From Mesorhizobium zhangyense (GTDB lineage: Bacteria > Pseudomonadota > Alphaproteobacteria > Rhizobiales > Rhizobiaceae), in the NCBI RefSeq assembly GCF_011045115.1, contig NZ_JAAKZG010000008.1, positions 124,001-188,000 on the forward strand: a DNA stretch of 64,000 nt, read 5' to 3'. Below, one piece after another: positions 19,104-28,407 of the stretch. Within the stretch, counting starts at the first letter, position 1. Every line of letters begins with the position of its first letter. The notes under the pieces were generated by a model. It saw only the letters and a program-made list of their open reading frames with translations. It did no database searches and had not been told where the DNA came from. Position numbers and translations under genes: made by a program.

Positions 19104-21032
19104 GTGAGAGTTGTGTTTTCCAGGACTTCGCGGGGCCTTTGCCTGCTTATCGGCATCAGCCTCGCCACCGGCATGGCCACGCCGGCGCAGGCTTTCGAGC
19201 TCTTCGGCATAAAGCTGTGGGGCAGCAAGAAGGTCGATGAGTCCGAAGACGTCATCGGCGAGCCGCAGCACTATTCCGTGGATTTCACCGTCTCCGGCGA
19301 CAATGAAGACATCGCAACCAAGCTGAAAAACACATCCGGCCTGTGGAAAGACCGCGAGAAGCCGGCGTCCGGCGTCTCCGGCCTGCTCGCCAAGGCGCGC
19401 GGCGACTATCGCCGCCTGCTGGCAGCGCTCTACAGCGAAGGCCGCTATGGCGGCACCATCAGCATCAAGGTTGGCGGGCAGGAAGCGGCGGACCTGCCGC
19501 CGGATGCGACCTTGCCCGACCCGGTAGCCGTCAGTGTCAGCGTCGATCCCGGCCCGACCTTCATGTTCGGGCAAACCGCCATCATCAATCGCGCCCCGCC
19601 GCCGGTCGAGCGCAAGGACGAGGTCAAGCAGCCTGAGGACGAAGGTTTCGTGCCGGGCCAGATCGCAAAGTCCGGCGTCATCCTCCAGTCGGAGCGGCTT
19701 GCCGTCGAGGCCTGGCGCCAGCAGGGCCACGCCAAGGCAAAGATCGCCGATCGCCGCGTCGAGGCGGCACATGATGACAATACCGTCGATGCGACGCTGA
19801 CCGTCGATCCCGGCCGCAAGGCGTATTACGCGCCCGTCGAGGTGCAGGGCACCGAGCGCATCGATCCGAAATTCCTCGCCTGGATGACCGGCCTGGAGCC
19901 GGGGCAGGAATATGATCCCGACGATCTCGACCGCGCCAGCAAGAGGCTGGGCCGCCTCGACGTGTTCCGCGCCATGCGTTTCCAGGAAGGCGATGAGATC
20001 GGAAATGACGGGCTCTTGCCCATCAGCCTCATCGTGCAGGAGCGCCTGCCGCGCCGTTTCGGCGTCGGCGGCAGCTATTCCACGGTCGACGGCGCCGGCA
20101 TCGAGGCCTACTGGCTGCACCGCAACCTGTTCGGCAAGGCCGAGCGCCTGCGGCTTGAAGCGAAGGTTGCCGGCATGGGCGCTTCACTCGATCCGGGCGA
20201 CTTCACCTACCGTGTCGGCGCGATCTTCACCAAGCCGGGCGTCTATACGCCCGACACCGATTTCGTCGCTTCTCTCATCGGCGACCGTGAGGTGCTGGAG
20301 CCCTACACCCGCACCTCGATCAATGCCGAGGTCGGCTTCACCCATATTTTCACCGACGAGCTTTCCGGCCGGGCCGCGATAGCCGGCGGCGTCTCGCGCT
20401 TCGACGACGATGTTTTCGGCCGGCGCGATTTCGCCAATGTCGGTTTGGTCGGCGGCCTCATCTATGACAGCCGCGACAACAAGGTGGACGCCACCGAGGG
20501 CTATTATTTCGAGACCACTCTCGAACCCTTCTACGAGATCAAATACGGCAATGCCGTCGCCCGCTTCACCGCCGAAGGCCGGGCCTATTACGGCTTCGGC
20601 GAGGATAACCGCATCGTTGCCGCTGGCCGTGTGAAAATCGGCAGCCTCGTCGGTTCGCCGATTTCGGAGGCCGCGCCGGACAAGCTGTTCTTCGCCGGCG
20701 GCGGCGGCTCGGTGCGCGGCTATGCCTACCGCAACATCGGCGTCGTCCTGCCGGACGGCAACGTCATCGGCGGGCGCTCGCTGATCGAGGGTTCGGCCGA
20801 ACTGCGCGCCCGCGTCACCAGTTCGATCGGCGTCGTCGGCTTTGTCGATGCCGGTTATGTCGGCGCCGATTCCTTCCCGAAATTTCAGGAGGATCTGCGC
20901 GTCGGCACCGGCGTCGGCCTGCGCTACCTGACCGGCCTCGGCCCTATCAGGCTTGATGCGGCGGTGCCGCTCAATCGCCACGACGGCGATCCGAGCGTCG
21001 CCTTCTATGTTGGAATAGGACAAGCGTTTTGA
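19104..21032 (+). CDS. tamA: Autotransporter assembly outer-membrane protein TamA (BamA superfamily)
   Basis: 642-residue Omp85-family protein. A signal peptide (about 1-32, ending TPAQA) is followed by three POTRA-like domains (about 50-280, including the AVQGTE-like strand VEVQGTERIDPKFL) and a 16-strand barrel domain (about 300-642). The lid-lock/FxxG region includes FFAGGGGSVRGYAYRNIG, with the VRGY motif of the barrel loop. The last residue is Phe. The GTG start at 19104 is preceded by AGGAGC. The stop overlaps the TTG start of tamB. It works with TamB in outer-membrane protein insertion or lipid transport. The 238-base region upstream holds small imperfect inverted repeats (GGGACGTGTCCC) but no gene. 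Confidence 0.92.
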   Translation: MRVVFSRTSRGLCLLIGISLATGMATPAQAFELFGIKLWGSKKVDESEDVIGEPQHYSVDFTVSGDNEDIATKLKNTSGLWKDREKPASGVSGLLAKARGDYRRLLAALYSEGRYGGTISIKVGGQEAADLPPDATLPDPVAVSVSVDPGPTFMFGQTAIINRAPPPVERKDEVKQPEDEGFVPGQIAKSGVILQSERLAVEAWRQQGHAKAKIADRRVEAAHDDNTVDATLTVDPGRKAYYAPVEVQGTERIDPKFLAWMTGLEPGQEYDPDDLDRASKRLGRLDVFRAMRFQEGDEIGNDGLLPISLIVQERLPRRFGVGGSYSTVDGAGIEAYWLHRNLFGKAERLRLEAKVAGMGASLDPGDFTYRVGAIFTKPGVYTPDTDFVASLIGDREVLEPYTRTSINAEVGFTHIFTDELSGRAAIAGGVSRFDDDVFGRRDFANVGLVGGLIYDSRDNKVDATEGYYFETTLEPFYEIKYGNAVARFTAEGRAYYGFGEDNRIVAAGRVKIGSLVGSPISEAAPDKLFFAGGGGSVRGYAYRNIGVVLPDGNVIGGRSLIEGSAELRARVTSSIGVVGFVDAGYVGADSFPKFQEDLRVGTGVGLRYLTGLGPIRLDAAVPLNRHDGDPSVAFYVGIGQAF

Positions 21033-24000
21033 CCCGGATATTTCTGGCCATCGCCCTTTTCTTCACCGCGCTTACGGCCGCCGTCGCGCAGGATTCGGAA
21101 CAGGCCGACCGCTCCTATCTGGTGGGCCTGCTCGAAGACCAGCTCTCCACGCCAAACCGCCAGATACGCATCAACAACATCCAGGGCGTGCTCTCGTCTG
21201 ACGCTGTCATCGGCGAGATCACCATTGCCGACCGCCAGGGCGTCTGGCTGAAAATCACCAATGCCCGCATCGTCTGGACGCGCTCGGCACTTCTGCTTGG
21301 CCGCCTGTCGATCGACCGGCTGGCAGCCGACCGCATCGATGTCATACGCAAGCCCTTGCCGGACGAGGGCGCTCCGGCTCCTGAAGCGGGCAGTTTCCAG
21401 ATACCGGAACTGCCGGTCTCCGTGTCGCTCGGCGCGCTGGAAGTGCCGCATGTCGTCTTCGGCCAGGACCTGTTCGGCCTCGCCTCCGAGATGGGCATCA
21501 CCGGGCGTCTTCAACTGGCCGGCGGCTCGCTCGACACCGCGCTGAACGTCACCCGCCTCGACGGTCCCGGCGGCCAGCTGGCGCTGACGACGACCTACGC
21601 CAATGCCGACCAGATCCTCAATCTCGACCTGAAGCTCAATGAGCCGGCAAACGGCATCGTCGCCAATCTGCTCGGCGTCGAGGGCCGTCCGCCTATGGCG
21701 CTGGCCTTGCTGGGCAAGGGACCGCTTTCCGACCTCGATCTCGACCTGACGCTCGATGCCGACCAGCAGCGCGTGCTGACCGGCAAGACCGAGCTGCGCC
21801 GGCAGAGCGAGGGCCTTGCCTTCACCGCCGATCTCGAAGGCCCGATCGCCCGGCTGATCTCGCCGCGCTTCCGCGACTTCTTCGGCGCCAACACGACGCT
21901 GCAGACCTCGGGCCTCGTCCGCGACGCTGGCGGTGTCCTGCTCGAAAACCTCGACCTGGAGAGCGCTGCCCTGAAAATAAAGGCTGCCGCCGAGACGACC
22001 GCCGACAACTTCCTGCAGCGCCTGACGCTGGACGCCAATATCGACAACGGCACCTCCGAAAAGGTGCTGCTGCCGATCCCCGGCCAGAACACCGTGCAGC
22101 GCGCCAATGTGAAGCTCGCCTTTGGCGACAGCGGCAGCGATCAATGGTCCGGCGCCATCAAGGTCGACGATCTCGCCACCGAAACCTTCTCGTCGAAATC
22201 GGTCGAGATCCTTTTGTCCGGCCTGGCGCAGAACCTGTCCAACCCGGCGCAGCGCCATGTCACTTTCGCGGCCAATGGCGGCGTTTCCGGCATCGAGGCC
22301 AAGCGCGCCGACGTTGCCGAGGCGCTCGGCAAGGAGATCAAGCTCGATGTCGGCGGCGAATGGACAGCCGGCACGCCGGTCAAGCTTGCCAAGGCGCAGG
22401 TCGCGGCCAACGGCTTTGCCCTGTCGCTTGCCGGCGACATTGCCGACTATGTCTTCAAGGGCGATATCGGCCTCAAGGCCAATGCGCTGGCCCCGTTCTC
22501 CAGCCTTGCCGGAAGACAGCTTTCGGGCGCGATCGATCTCACCGCCAAGGGCACGGTCACGCCGATCGGCGGCGGCTTCGACCTTGCTCTCGACGGCACC
22601 GCTGACGGCCTCGGTATCGACAGCCCGCCGGCCGACAATCTGCTCCAGGGCCAGACGCGCCTGACCGGCGGCGTTGCGCGCGGCGAGACCGGGCTGGTGG
22701 CACGCCAGTTCCGCATCTTCAACGATCAGGTCAGCATGACCGCCGATGGCCGTTTCGCCACGGGAACCGCCGATTTCAACTTCGATCTCGCGCTGAGCGA
22801 TCTGGCGCTGGTCTCAGAAAAGGCTTCCGGCCGCCTGACCGCCAAGGGCAGGGCGAACGGTTCCGACGGCCTCATCGGCCTGACCTTCGGCGCCGAGGTT
22901 CCGACCGGCGCACTGGTCGGCAAGAATCTCAAGAACGCCGTGCTCGGCTTCGAAGGCACGCTCCAGAACAGCGACCTCAACGGCCAGATCATGGGCGACG
23001 CCTTCCTCGATGGCGTGCGCATAGAGCTGGCCTCGGCAGTCGCCGTCACGGAAAACGAGAAGCGCCTCGGCGATCTCAAATTCACCGCCGGCGGTGCGAG
23101 CATTACCGGCGACGTGACTCAGGACAAGGCCGGACTGCTCGACGGCAAGTTGAAGCTGGCAGCGCCCGATGTTTCCACGGCTGCCGCACTCCTGCTCAAG
23201 GAAGCGACAGGCGCGGTCAACGCCGATATCGCGCTCAGCCATCAGGACGGCAAGCAGAACGCCACCGTGCGCGCCGACGTGAACGACCTCGCCGTCGACA
23301 CGGTCAAGCTCGGCAAGGCCGATCTCAATGCCAGGGTCGCCGACCTGTTCAACGTGCCGATCGCTGACGGCTCGCTCAACGCCAGCAAACTTTCTGCCGG
23401 CGGCATCAATGTCACCACCTTGCAGGCCACAGCCCAGCAGCAGGGCCAGACCACCAACTTCAAGGCCGACGCAGCGCTCGACAATGGCGCCAAGGTCTCC
23501 ACCGGCGGCGCGCTCACGCCCATCGAAGGCGGCTACCGCCTGGCGCTCCAGAATGCCGATGTGACGCAAGGCAGTCTCGCTGCCCGCCTGACCCAGCCGG
23601 CGGCGATCCAGATGCGCGGCCAGACCATTACCATCGACAACGTCGCGCTCGATGTCGGCGGCGGCCGCGTCACCGCGCGTGGCGAGATTGCCGACAAGCT
23701 CGATCTGGCGGTCAACATCGCCAATCTGCCATTGGCCATCGCCAATGCCATCAAGCCCGATCTGGCGCTGGCCGGCACCGTCAACGGCACGGCCAATATC
23801 GGCGGCACCCGCGCCAGCCCGGACGTGAAGTTTAACGTCCAGGGCCGCTCCATCGCTGCCGCAGCACTCCGCCAGGCAGGGCTTGGCTCGATCAATCTCG
23901 ATGCCGACGGCACCTCGAGCGCCAACCGGCTGAACCTGAAAGCCGCTGTGACCAACCCGGAAGGCCTGCGCGCCACGGCCAGCGGCGTGGTGCCGCTCGA

Positions 24001-25627
24001 CAAGGGCGCGATGGCGCTCGACATCGGGCTGGAATCCTTCCCGCTGGCGGTGCTGAACGCAGCGGCGCCCGGCCAGAATCTTGGCGGCAACATCTCCGGT
24101 TCGGCCAAGGTCACCGGCCAGCTCGCCAATCCCGCCGCCTCATTCAATCTGCGCGGGGCGGGCGTACGCGCGGCAGCCCTCGATTCGGCCGGTGCGGCAC
24201 CACTGGAAATCAGCGCATCCGGCAACTTCGCCAACAAGGTGCTAACGCTGTCATCCGCAACCGCCAACGGCCCGCAGGGCCTGACGGTCTCGGCCAATGG
24301 ACGTTTCCCGGTTTCCGGCAACGGCCTTGATCTCTCGGTCCGGGGCGAGGCGCCGCTGGCGCTCGCCAACCGCTTCCTGGCCGATCGCGGCGCGCAGGCG
24401 GGCGGTACGCTTCAGGTCAATGCCACAGTGTCCGGCAGCCTCAAGCAGCCGGCGATCCGCGGCATGTTCTCGACGCAAGGGGCGGAGTTCGTCGACCCCG
24501 AAAGCAACACGCGCCTGCGCTCCATCGCGGTCATGGGCACGATCGACGGCGACCGCGTCACGCTCCGCAACGTCTCGGCCAACCTCGCCGCCGGCGGTTC
24601 GATCGGTGCGACAGGCACGGTCTCGCTCAATGCGGCGGCAAACTTCCCGGCCGATATCCGCGTCACGCTCAACCAGGCCCGCTATGCCGACGGCAACCTC
24701 GTCGTCGCCACCGTCAGCGGCGCGCTGGCCTTCACCGGCCCGCTGACGCGCGATCCGCTTCTGTCCGGCACGATCAATGTCGAGCGCGCCGAAATCACCG
24801 TGCCGGAAAGCTTTGCCGGCGGCGCGGCAGCGCTTGACGTCAAGCATATCCACCCATCGAAGGCCGTTGCCGAGACGCTAAAGCGCGCCCGCGCCAATGA
24901 CGGCACGCCGACGCCGACCGGCCGGCCGAGCGTCGTGCGGCTGGACATCAGCGTGAACGCGCCCAACCGCATCTTCGTGCGCGGGCGCGGGCTGGATGCC
25001 GAACTTGGCGGATCGTTGCGCCTCACTGGCCCGGTCTCCAACATCCAGCCGGTCGGCGGTTTCGATCTCATTCGTGGCCGCCTCGGCATCCTCGGCCAGC
25101 GCATCACCTTCGACGAGGGTTCGGTGACGCTTGTCGGCGACCTCGACCCGTTCCTCAATTTCGTCGCCCGCTCGCAAGGCTCCGACATCACCGTCTTCAT
25201 CACCGTCAGCGGCCGTGCCTCCGACATCGACGTCAAATTCTCGTCGCAGCCAGAATTGCCCCAGGACGAGGTGCTGGCGCGCCTGATCTTCAATCGCGGC
25301 ATCAGCGAATTGTCCGCCTTCCAGATTGCGCAGCTTGCCGCTGCGGCGGCAGAACTCGCCGGCGGCTCGAACAATTCGCTGATCGGCAGCCTGCGCGGCG
25401 CGACAGGTCTGGATGATCTCGACGTCGTCACCGACAGCGAAGGCAATGCCGCCGTGCGCGCCGGCCGCTACATCCAGGACAACATCTATCTCGGCGTTGA
25501 GGCGGGTGCCGAAGGCTCGACCAAGGGCACGATCAATCTCGACATCACCAAGGATCTCAAGGCGCGCGGCGCCGTCGGCACCGGCGGCGATTCCAGCCTT
25601 GGCGTCTTCTACGAAAAGGATTACTGA
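21029..25627 (+). CDS. tamB: Translocation and assembly module inner-membrane protein TamB
   Basis: 1532-residue AsmA-like/TamB protein. An N-terminal anchor (TRIFLAIALFFTALTAAVAQ) precedes a very long beta-repeat groove domain (about 30-1180) rich in short alternating strands. The C-terminal TamB (DUF490) domain (about 1190-1532) ends with YLGVEAGAEGSTKGTINLDI and GVFYEKDY, typical of the family. Its length is in the usual 1200-1600 range. It starts at TTG 21029, overlapping the tamA stop, and no better start is visible. It probably bridges inner and outer membranes with TamA for phospholipid or barrel-protein transport. Confidence 0.92.
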   Translation: MTRIFLAIALFFTALTAAVAQDSEQADRSYLVGLLEDQLSTPNRQIRINNIQGVLSSDAVIGEITIADRQGVWLKITNARIVWTRSALLLGRLSIDRLAADRIDVIRKPLPDEGAPAPEAGSFQIPELPVSVSLGALEVPHVVFGQDLFGLASEMGITGRLQLAGGSLDTALNVTRLDGPGGQLALTTTYANADQILNLDLKLNEPANGIVANLLGVEGRPPMALALLGKGPLSDLDLDLTLDADQQRVLTGKTELRRQSEGLAFTADLEGPIARLISPRFRDFFGANTTLQTSGLVRDAGGVLLENLDLESAALKIKAAAETTADNFLQRLTLDANIDNGTSEKVLLPIPGQNTVQRANVKLAFGDSGSDQWSGAIKVDDLATETFSSKSVEILLSGLAQNLSNPAQRHVTFAANGGVSGIEAKRADVAEALGKEIKLDVGGEWTAGTPVKLAKAQVAANGFALSLAGDIADYVFKGDIGLKANALAPFSSLAGRQLSGAIDLTAKGTVTPIGGGFDLALDGTADGLGIDSPPADNLLQGQTRLTGGVARGETGLVARQFRIFNDQVSMTADGRFATGTADFNFDLALSDLALVSEKASGRLTAKGRANGSDGLIGLTFGAEVPTGALVGKNLKNAVLGFEGTLQNSDLNGQIMGDAFLDGVRIELASAVAVTENEKRLGDLKFTAGGASITGDVTQDKAGLLDGKLKLAAPDVSTAAALLLKEATGAVNADIALSHQDGKQNATVRADVNDLAVDTVKLGKADLNARVADLFNVPIADGSLNASKLSAGGINVTTLQATAQQQGQTTNFKADAALDNGAKVSTGGALTPIEGGYRLALQNADVTQGSLAARLTQPAAIQMRGQTITIDNVALDVGGGRVTARGEIADKLDLAVNIANLPLAIANAIKPDLALAGTVNGTANIGGTRASPDVKFNVQGRSIAAAALRQAGLGSINLDADGTSSANRLNLKAAVTNPEGLRATASGVVPLDKGAMALDIGLESFPLAVLNAAAPGQNLGGNISGSAKVTGQLANPAASFNLRGAGVRAAALDSAGAAPLEISASGNFANKVLTLSSATANGPQGLTVSANGRFPVSGNGLDLSVRGEAPLALANRFLADRGAQAGGTLQVNATVSGSLKQPAIRGMFSTQGAEFVDPESNTRLRSIAVMGTIDGDRVTLRNVSANLAAGGSIGATGTVSLNAAANFPADIRVTLNQARYADGNLVVATVSGALAFTGPLTRDPLLSGTINVERAEITVPESFAGGAAALDVKHIHPSKAVAETLKRARANDGTPTPTGRPSVVRLDISVNAPNRIFVRGRGLDAELGGSLRLTGPVSNIQPVGGFDLIRGRLGILGQRITFDEGSVTLVGDLDPFLNFVARSQGSDITVFITVSGRASDIDVKFSSQPELPQDEVLARLIFNRGISELSAFQIAQLAAAAAELAGGSNNSLIGSLRGATGLDDLDVVTDSEGNAAVRAGRYIQDNIYLGVEAGAEGSTKGTINLDITKDLKARGAVGTGGDSSLGVFYEKDY

Positions 25628-25635
25628 CCGCTCGG

Positions 25636-25772
25636 TTTGTCGTATTCAGGTGATGACGGCCTGCAAATGATGGTCTTCTGCGCTTCCGGTGCTCACGTAC
25701 AAAACGTACGCTCCGCTCCGGTTCTCGAAGACCATCATTTTCGGCGCGTCCTGACCTGAATCTCGACAAACC
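25636..25772. repeat. Long inverted repeat, family C
   Basis: An imperfect palindrome of about 137 bases follows tamB. The outer arms are TTTGTCG..TTCAGGT and ACCTGAATCTCGACAAA (the 3' arm ends at 25771). The inner arms are AATGATGGTCTTC and GAAGACCATCATT, around a centre with ACGTAC-AAAA-CGTACG. A strong mRNA-end or stabilising hairpin is likely. It differs in sequence from families A and B seen elsewhere in the window. Confidence 0.8.
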
Positions 25773-25802
25773 TAGTGACAGTTTCCATTGGAGCCTTCCA
25801 TC

Positions 25803-26252
25803 ATGAACCTTGCAGCCGAAATGGGCCCGGGCCTGACCGGGCTCGAACAGCTTCGGGCGCTGATCGCCTCGGGAGGGCGCCCACCGATTGCCGAAACGCT
25901 GGACTTCAGGCTGGTCCAGGTCGACGACGGCTTTGCCGTCTTTGAAGGCACGCCCAGCCTGTCGGTCTACAATCCCATCGGCATGGTCCATGGCGGCTAT
26001 GCAGCGACGCTGCTCGATTCGGCTTGCGGCTGCGCCGTCCACTCGAAGCTCAGCGCCACCCAAGCCTATTCGACGCTGGAACTGAAGGTCGCCTATCACA
26101 AGGCAATCACCAAGGACACCGGACTGCTGCGCGCCGAAGGTCGCGTGCTTTCCTTCGGCCGCCGCGCCGGGTTTTCCGAGGCGAAGCTGATGGACCGCGA
26201 CGGCAAACTTTATGCAAGTGCCACGTCGACGCTGATTGTGATGGAGCGGTAG
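25803..26252 (+). CDS. PaaI-type hotdog-fold thioesterase
   Basis: 149-residue hotdog thioesterase. The catalytic segment reads NPIGMVHGGYAATLLDSACG (about 55-74), with the HGG motif and the acidic Asp of the PaaI family. The second half (LELKVAYHKAIT, AEGRVLSFGRRAGFSEAKL) is the central helix-flanking sheet. ATG 25803 is nine bases after GGAG; an in-frame TTG at 25788 would add five residues. It stands alone between two palindromic repeats, so it is probably monocistronic. It hydrolyses an acyl- or aryl-CoA; the substrate is not known. Confidence 0.88.
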   Translation: MNLAAEMGPGLTGLEQLRALIASGGRPPIAETLDFRLVQVDDGFAVFEGTPSLSVYNPIGMVHGGYAATLLDSACGCAVHSKLSATQAYSTLELKVAYHKAITKDTGLLRAEGRVLSFGRRAGFSEAKLMDRDGKLYASATSTLIVMER

Positions 26253-26285
26253 AGGGTAGATCAACTCGGGCGATAAGGCAGAGCT

Positions 26286-26444
26286 GCCCCTCACCCTTAC
26301 CCTCTCCCCGTAAGAACGGGGAGAGGGAGACTTCAACGTGGGAGCCTCATCCTTTCCCTGTAACGACGGGAAGGAAAGAGGTTAGCCGCAACGTCCACGA
26401 CCCCCTCTCCCCGTTCTTACGGGGAGAGGGTAAGGGTGAGGGGC
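26286..26444. repeat. Intergenic palindromic repeat, family A, copy 2
   Basis: Arms GCCCCTCACCCTTACCCTCT... (from 26286) and its reverse complement (to 26444) enclose about 70 bases. Each arm contains a nested CCCCGTAAGAACGGGG-type hairpin. It lies between the convergent thioesterase and phnF genes. Confidence 0.9.
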
Positions 26445-26476
26445 AGCGCCAGCTTCGAAAGCGTGCGCCCTATCCC

Positions 26477-27223
26477 TCAAGTCTCCACCGTCAGCTCCAC
26501 CAGATCCGCGGCAAAACGCGTCTCAGCAAACTGGATCGGCCGCCCTTCGAGATCGTCATTGATAGCGATTGCCACCAGCACGATCGCGCCGGGCGACAGT
26601 TTCAGGTTCTCCAGGTCGTCAGTATCGGCATGGCGCGCCGAGACCAGTGTCGAGCGGCGCAGATAATCGTTCACGCCAAAGCGCGCGAAGGATAATGTGA
26701 TAGAGCCCGTCTCGGCATAGGCTTTCTCGAAACCCGGAAAGCGCACGGCATCGAACCAGCCCGTCGCACGCCCGACGCGCCGTCCATCCGCCTCGCTCAC
26801 TGTCTCAAGCCGCAGCACCGCCGCGCCTGGTTCAAGCGCCAACGCTTCCGCCACGCGCGCACTGGCTTCCTCCTGTTGATGCCCCAGGAGTATGCCGCGC
26901 CGGTCGCGCGTCTGATGCTGCATGCCTGTTGAAAAGCGCGTACGCGCCGAGATCGGGTAGGCGAGGCGCTTGCGGCTTTCGATGAAGGTGCCGCGGCCCT
27001 GTTCTGCCCGCAGCACGCCTTCCTGCACCAGCGCTGCGATTGCCGCGCGCACGGTGTGACGGTTCACGCCGAAATGCTCGGACAGCCAGATTTCCGGCGG
27101 CAGCTTGTGCCCGTCGCCGAGCGTGCCGCCGCCGATGCCGTGTCTGATGCGGTCGGCGACCTGCCGCCACAGCGCGACCCCGCTGCGCCGCTCCATACCG
27201 AGTTGACTGTCTTCCGGACCCAT
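26477..27223 (-). CDS. phnF: Phosphonate-metabolism GntR-family regulator PhnF
   Basis: 248-residue HutC-subfamily regulator. The winged helix (about 15-85) contains LSEHFGVNRHTVRAAIAALV and VLRAEQGRGTFIE; the C-terminal UTRA domain is about 100-245. It is transcribed divergently from phnG with a 105-base gap containing a Pho box, a perfect -10 and tandem TTGTAT-type motifs, so it is expected to repress the phn operon and itself. ATG 27223 is used; M10 is an alternative start. It ends before palindromic repeat copy 2. Confidence 0.92.
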   Translation of the reverse strand: MGPEDSQLGMERRSGVALWRQVADRIRHGIGGGTLGDGHKLPPEIWLSEHFGVNRHTVRAAIAALVQEGVLRAEQGRGTFIESRKRLAYPISARTRFSTGMQHQTRDRRGILLGHQQEEASARVAEALALEPGAAVLRLETVSEADGRRVGRATGWFDAVRFPGFEKAYAETGSITLSFARFGVNDYLRRSTLVSARHADTDDLENLKLSPGAIVLVAIAINDDLEGRPIQFAETRFAADLVELTVET

Positions 27224-27232
27224 TTTTTCACC

Positions 27233-27250
27233 CCGTCATCGCACCGTCAT
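27233..27250 (+). promoter_or_regulatory. Pho box upstream of phnG
   Basis: CCGTCAT (27233-27239) and CCGTCAT (27244-27250) are identical 7-mers separated by four bases, the 11-bp spacing of the PhoB consensus CTGTCAT-N4-CTGTCAT, in the same orientation as phnG. This predicts activation under phosphate starvation. Each repeat differs from consensus at one base (C for T at position 2). Confidence 0.75.
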
Positions 27251-27271
27251 GGACAGGCGCTAGAAAGAGAG

Positions 27272-27293
27272 TATAATTTGTATGGTTGTATAG
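27272..27293 (+). promoter_or_regulatory. phnG promoter -10 and candidate PhnF operator
   Basis: TATAAT (27272-27277) is a perfect -10 hexamer, 22 bases past the Pho box. It is followed directly by the tandem octamers TTGTATGG (27278-27285) and TTGTATAG (27286-27293). A looser dyad (TGTATAG...ATAGACA, 27287-27304) overlaps the second octamer. The position over the transcription start suits a repressor site. PhnF is the obvious candidate, but the binding is inferred. Confidence 0.5.
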
Positions 27294-27328
27294 AGCAATA
27301 GACAAATTTTGCAACGGCGGACCGGACG

Positions 27329-27799
27329 ATGAAAACAGACAGACGGCAGGAAAGGGAAGAGGCGGCGGGCCGCAAGGCGGCGATGGCGGCACTCTCCCAT
27401 GCTCCGGGCGAAAGGCTCAAGGCGTTGTGGGTGCAGGCCGGCCTGCCGCGCGACGCGCAGAAGCTTCGCGGCCCCGAAACCGGCCTTGTCACCGTACGCG
27501 GCCGCATCGGCGGAGGCGGCGCACCATTCAATTTCGGCGAGGCGACCGTCACCCGCGCCACGGTGCGGGTCGAGGGTGGCGCGGTCGGCCATGCCTATGC
27601 GCTCGGCCGCGACAAGGAAAAAGCGCTGCTTTCAGCCATCGCCGACGCTCTCTGGCAGGATGCTTCGCGCCGTGCCGAGATCGAAGCCTGCATCATCGAG
27701 CCGCTGCGCGCCGAGCAGACAACTGCCGACGAGACGCGCCGCGCCGAGACGGCGGCGACGAAGGTCGATTTCTTCACCATGGTACGCGGAGAGGATTGA
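27329..27799 (+). CDS. phnG: C-P lyase subunit PhnG
   Basis: 156-residue subunit of the carbon-phosphorus lyase core complex (PhnGHIJ). It contains the family segment PETGLVTVRGRIGGGGAPFN followed by FGEATVTRATVRVEGGAVGHAY. Its length fits the family (about 150). It is the first gene of the phn operon and is preceded by a Pho box and -10. It overlaps phnH by one base (TGATG). In E. coli, PhnG with PhnI, PhnH and PhnL transfers a methylphosphonate-like substrate to ATP ribose. Confidence 0.94.
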   Translation: MKTDRRQEREEAAGRKAAMAALSHAPGERLKALWVQAGLPRDAQKLRGPETGLVTVRGRIGGGGAPFNFGEATVTRATVRVEGGAVGHAYALGRDKEKALLSAIADALWQDASRRAEIEACIIEPLRAEQTTADETRRAETAATKVDFFTMVRGED

Positions 27800-28404
27800 T
27801 GGAAACGCAGGCAATCGATGGCGGTTTCGCCAATCCGGTCTTCGACGCACAGGCGGTGTTCCGCGCCGTCATGGACGCCATGGCCCGTCCGGGCACCATC
27901 CAGCCTTGCGGCGGCCTGACCGTGCCGCCGGCACCGTTGTCGCCGGTCGCCGGTGCCGTGGCGCTGACCTTCTGCGACAACGACACGCCGCTCTGGCTCG
28001 ATCCTGCCTTGCAGGCCTCTGCCGCCGCAAAACACTGGCTCGGTTTTCACAGCGGCTCGCCGCTTGCCCACACGCCGGCAGATGCGCAGTTTGCGCTCGT
28101 CTCCAGCCCGGCCGAACTGATCGCGCTCGAAAATTTCGCGCAAGGCACGCAGGAATATCCCGACCGCTCGACCACGTTGATCCTGCAGGTGACCAGCCTG
28201 TCCTCGGGCGAAAACCTGCTGCTTGAAGGCCCCGGCATCGAGAAGGCTGCGATGCTCGCGCCAACCCCGCTGCCGCGCCATTTCGTCGAGCAATGGAAGC
28301 AGAACCGCGCCCGTTTCCCGCGTGGCGTCGATGTCATCCTGGCAGCACCCGAAGGCATCGCCTGCCTGCCGCGCACCACGCGCATCAAGACCATGGAGGC
28401 CTGA
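27799..28404 (+). CDS. phnH: C-P lyase subunit PhnH
   Basis: 201-residue subunit of the C-P lyase core. It begins METQAIDGGFANPVFDAQAV and has the family phrases FRAVMDAMARPGTI (about 20-33), ALTFCDNDTPLWL and PRGVDVILAAPEGIACLPRTT near the C-terminus. The ATG overlaps the phnG stop by one base. A longer open frame upstream overlaps phnG and is not used. PhnH is structurally related to PLP-transferase folds but lacks the cofactor. Confidence 0.94.
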   Translation: METQAIDGGFANPVFDAQAVFRAVMDAMARPGTIQPCGGLTVPPAPLSPVAGAVALTFCDNDTPLWLDPALQASAAAKHWLGFHSGSPLAHTPADAQFALVSSPAELIALENFAQGTQEYPDRSTTLILQVTSLSSGENLLLEGPGIEKAAMLAPTPLPRHFVEQWKQNRARFPRGVDVILAAPEGIACLPRTTRIKTMEA

Positions 28405-28407
28405 CCG

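Noticed and set aside
26024-26695. Plus-strand open frame across the thioesterase end and repeat copy 2
   Set aside because: Frame-shifted reading of the thioesterase that continues through a palindromic repeat.
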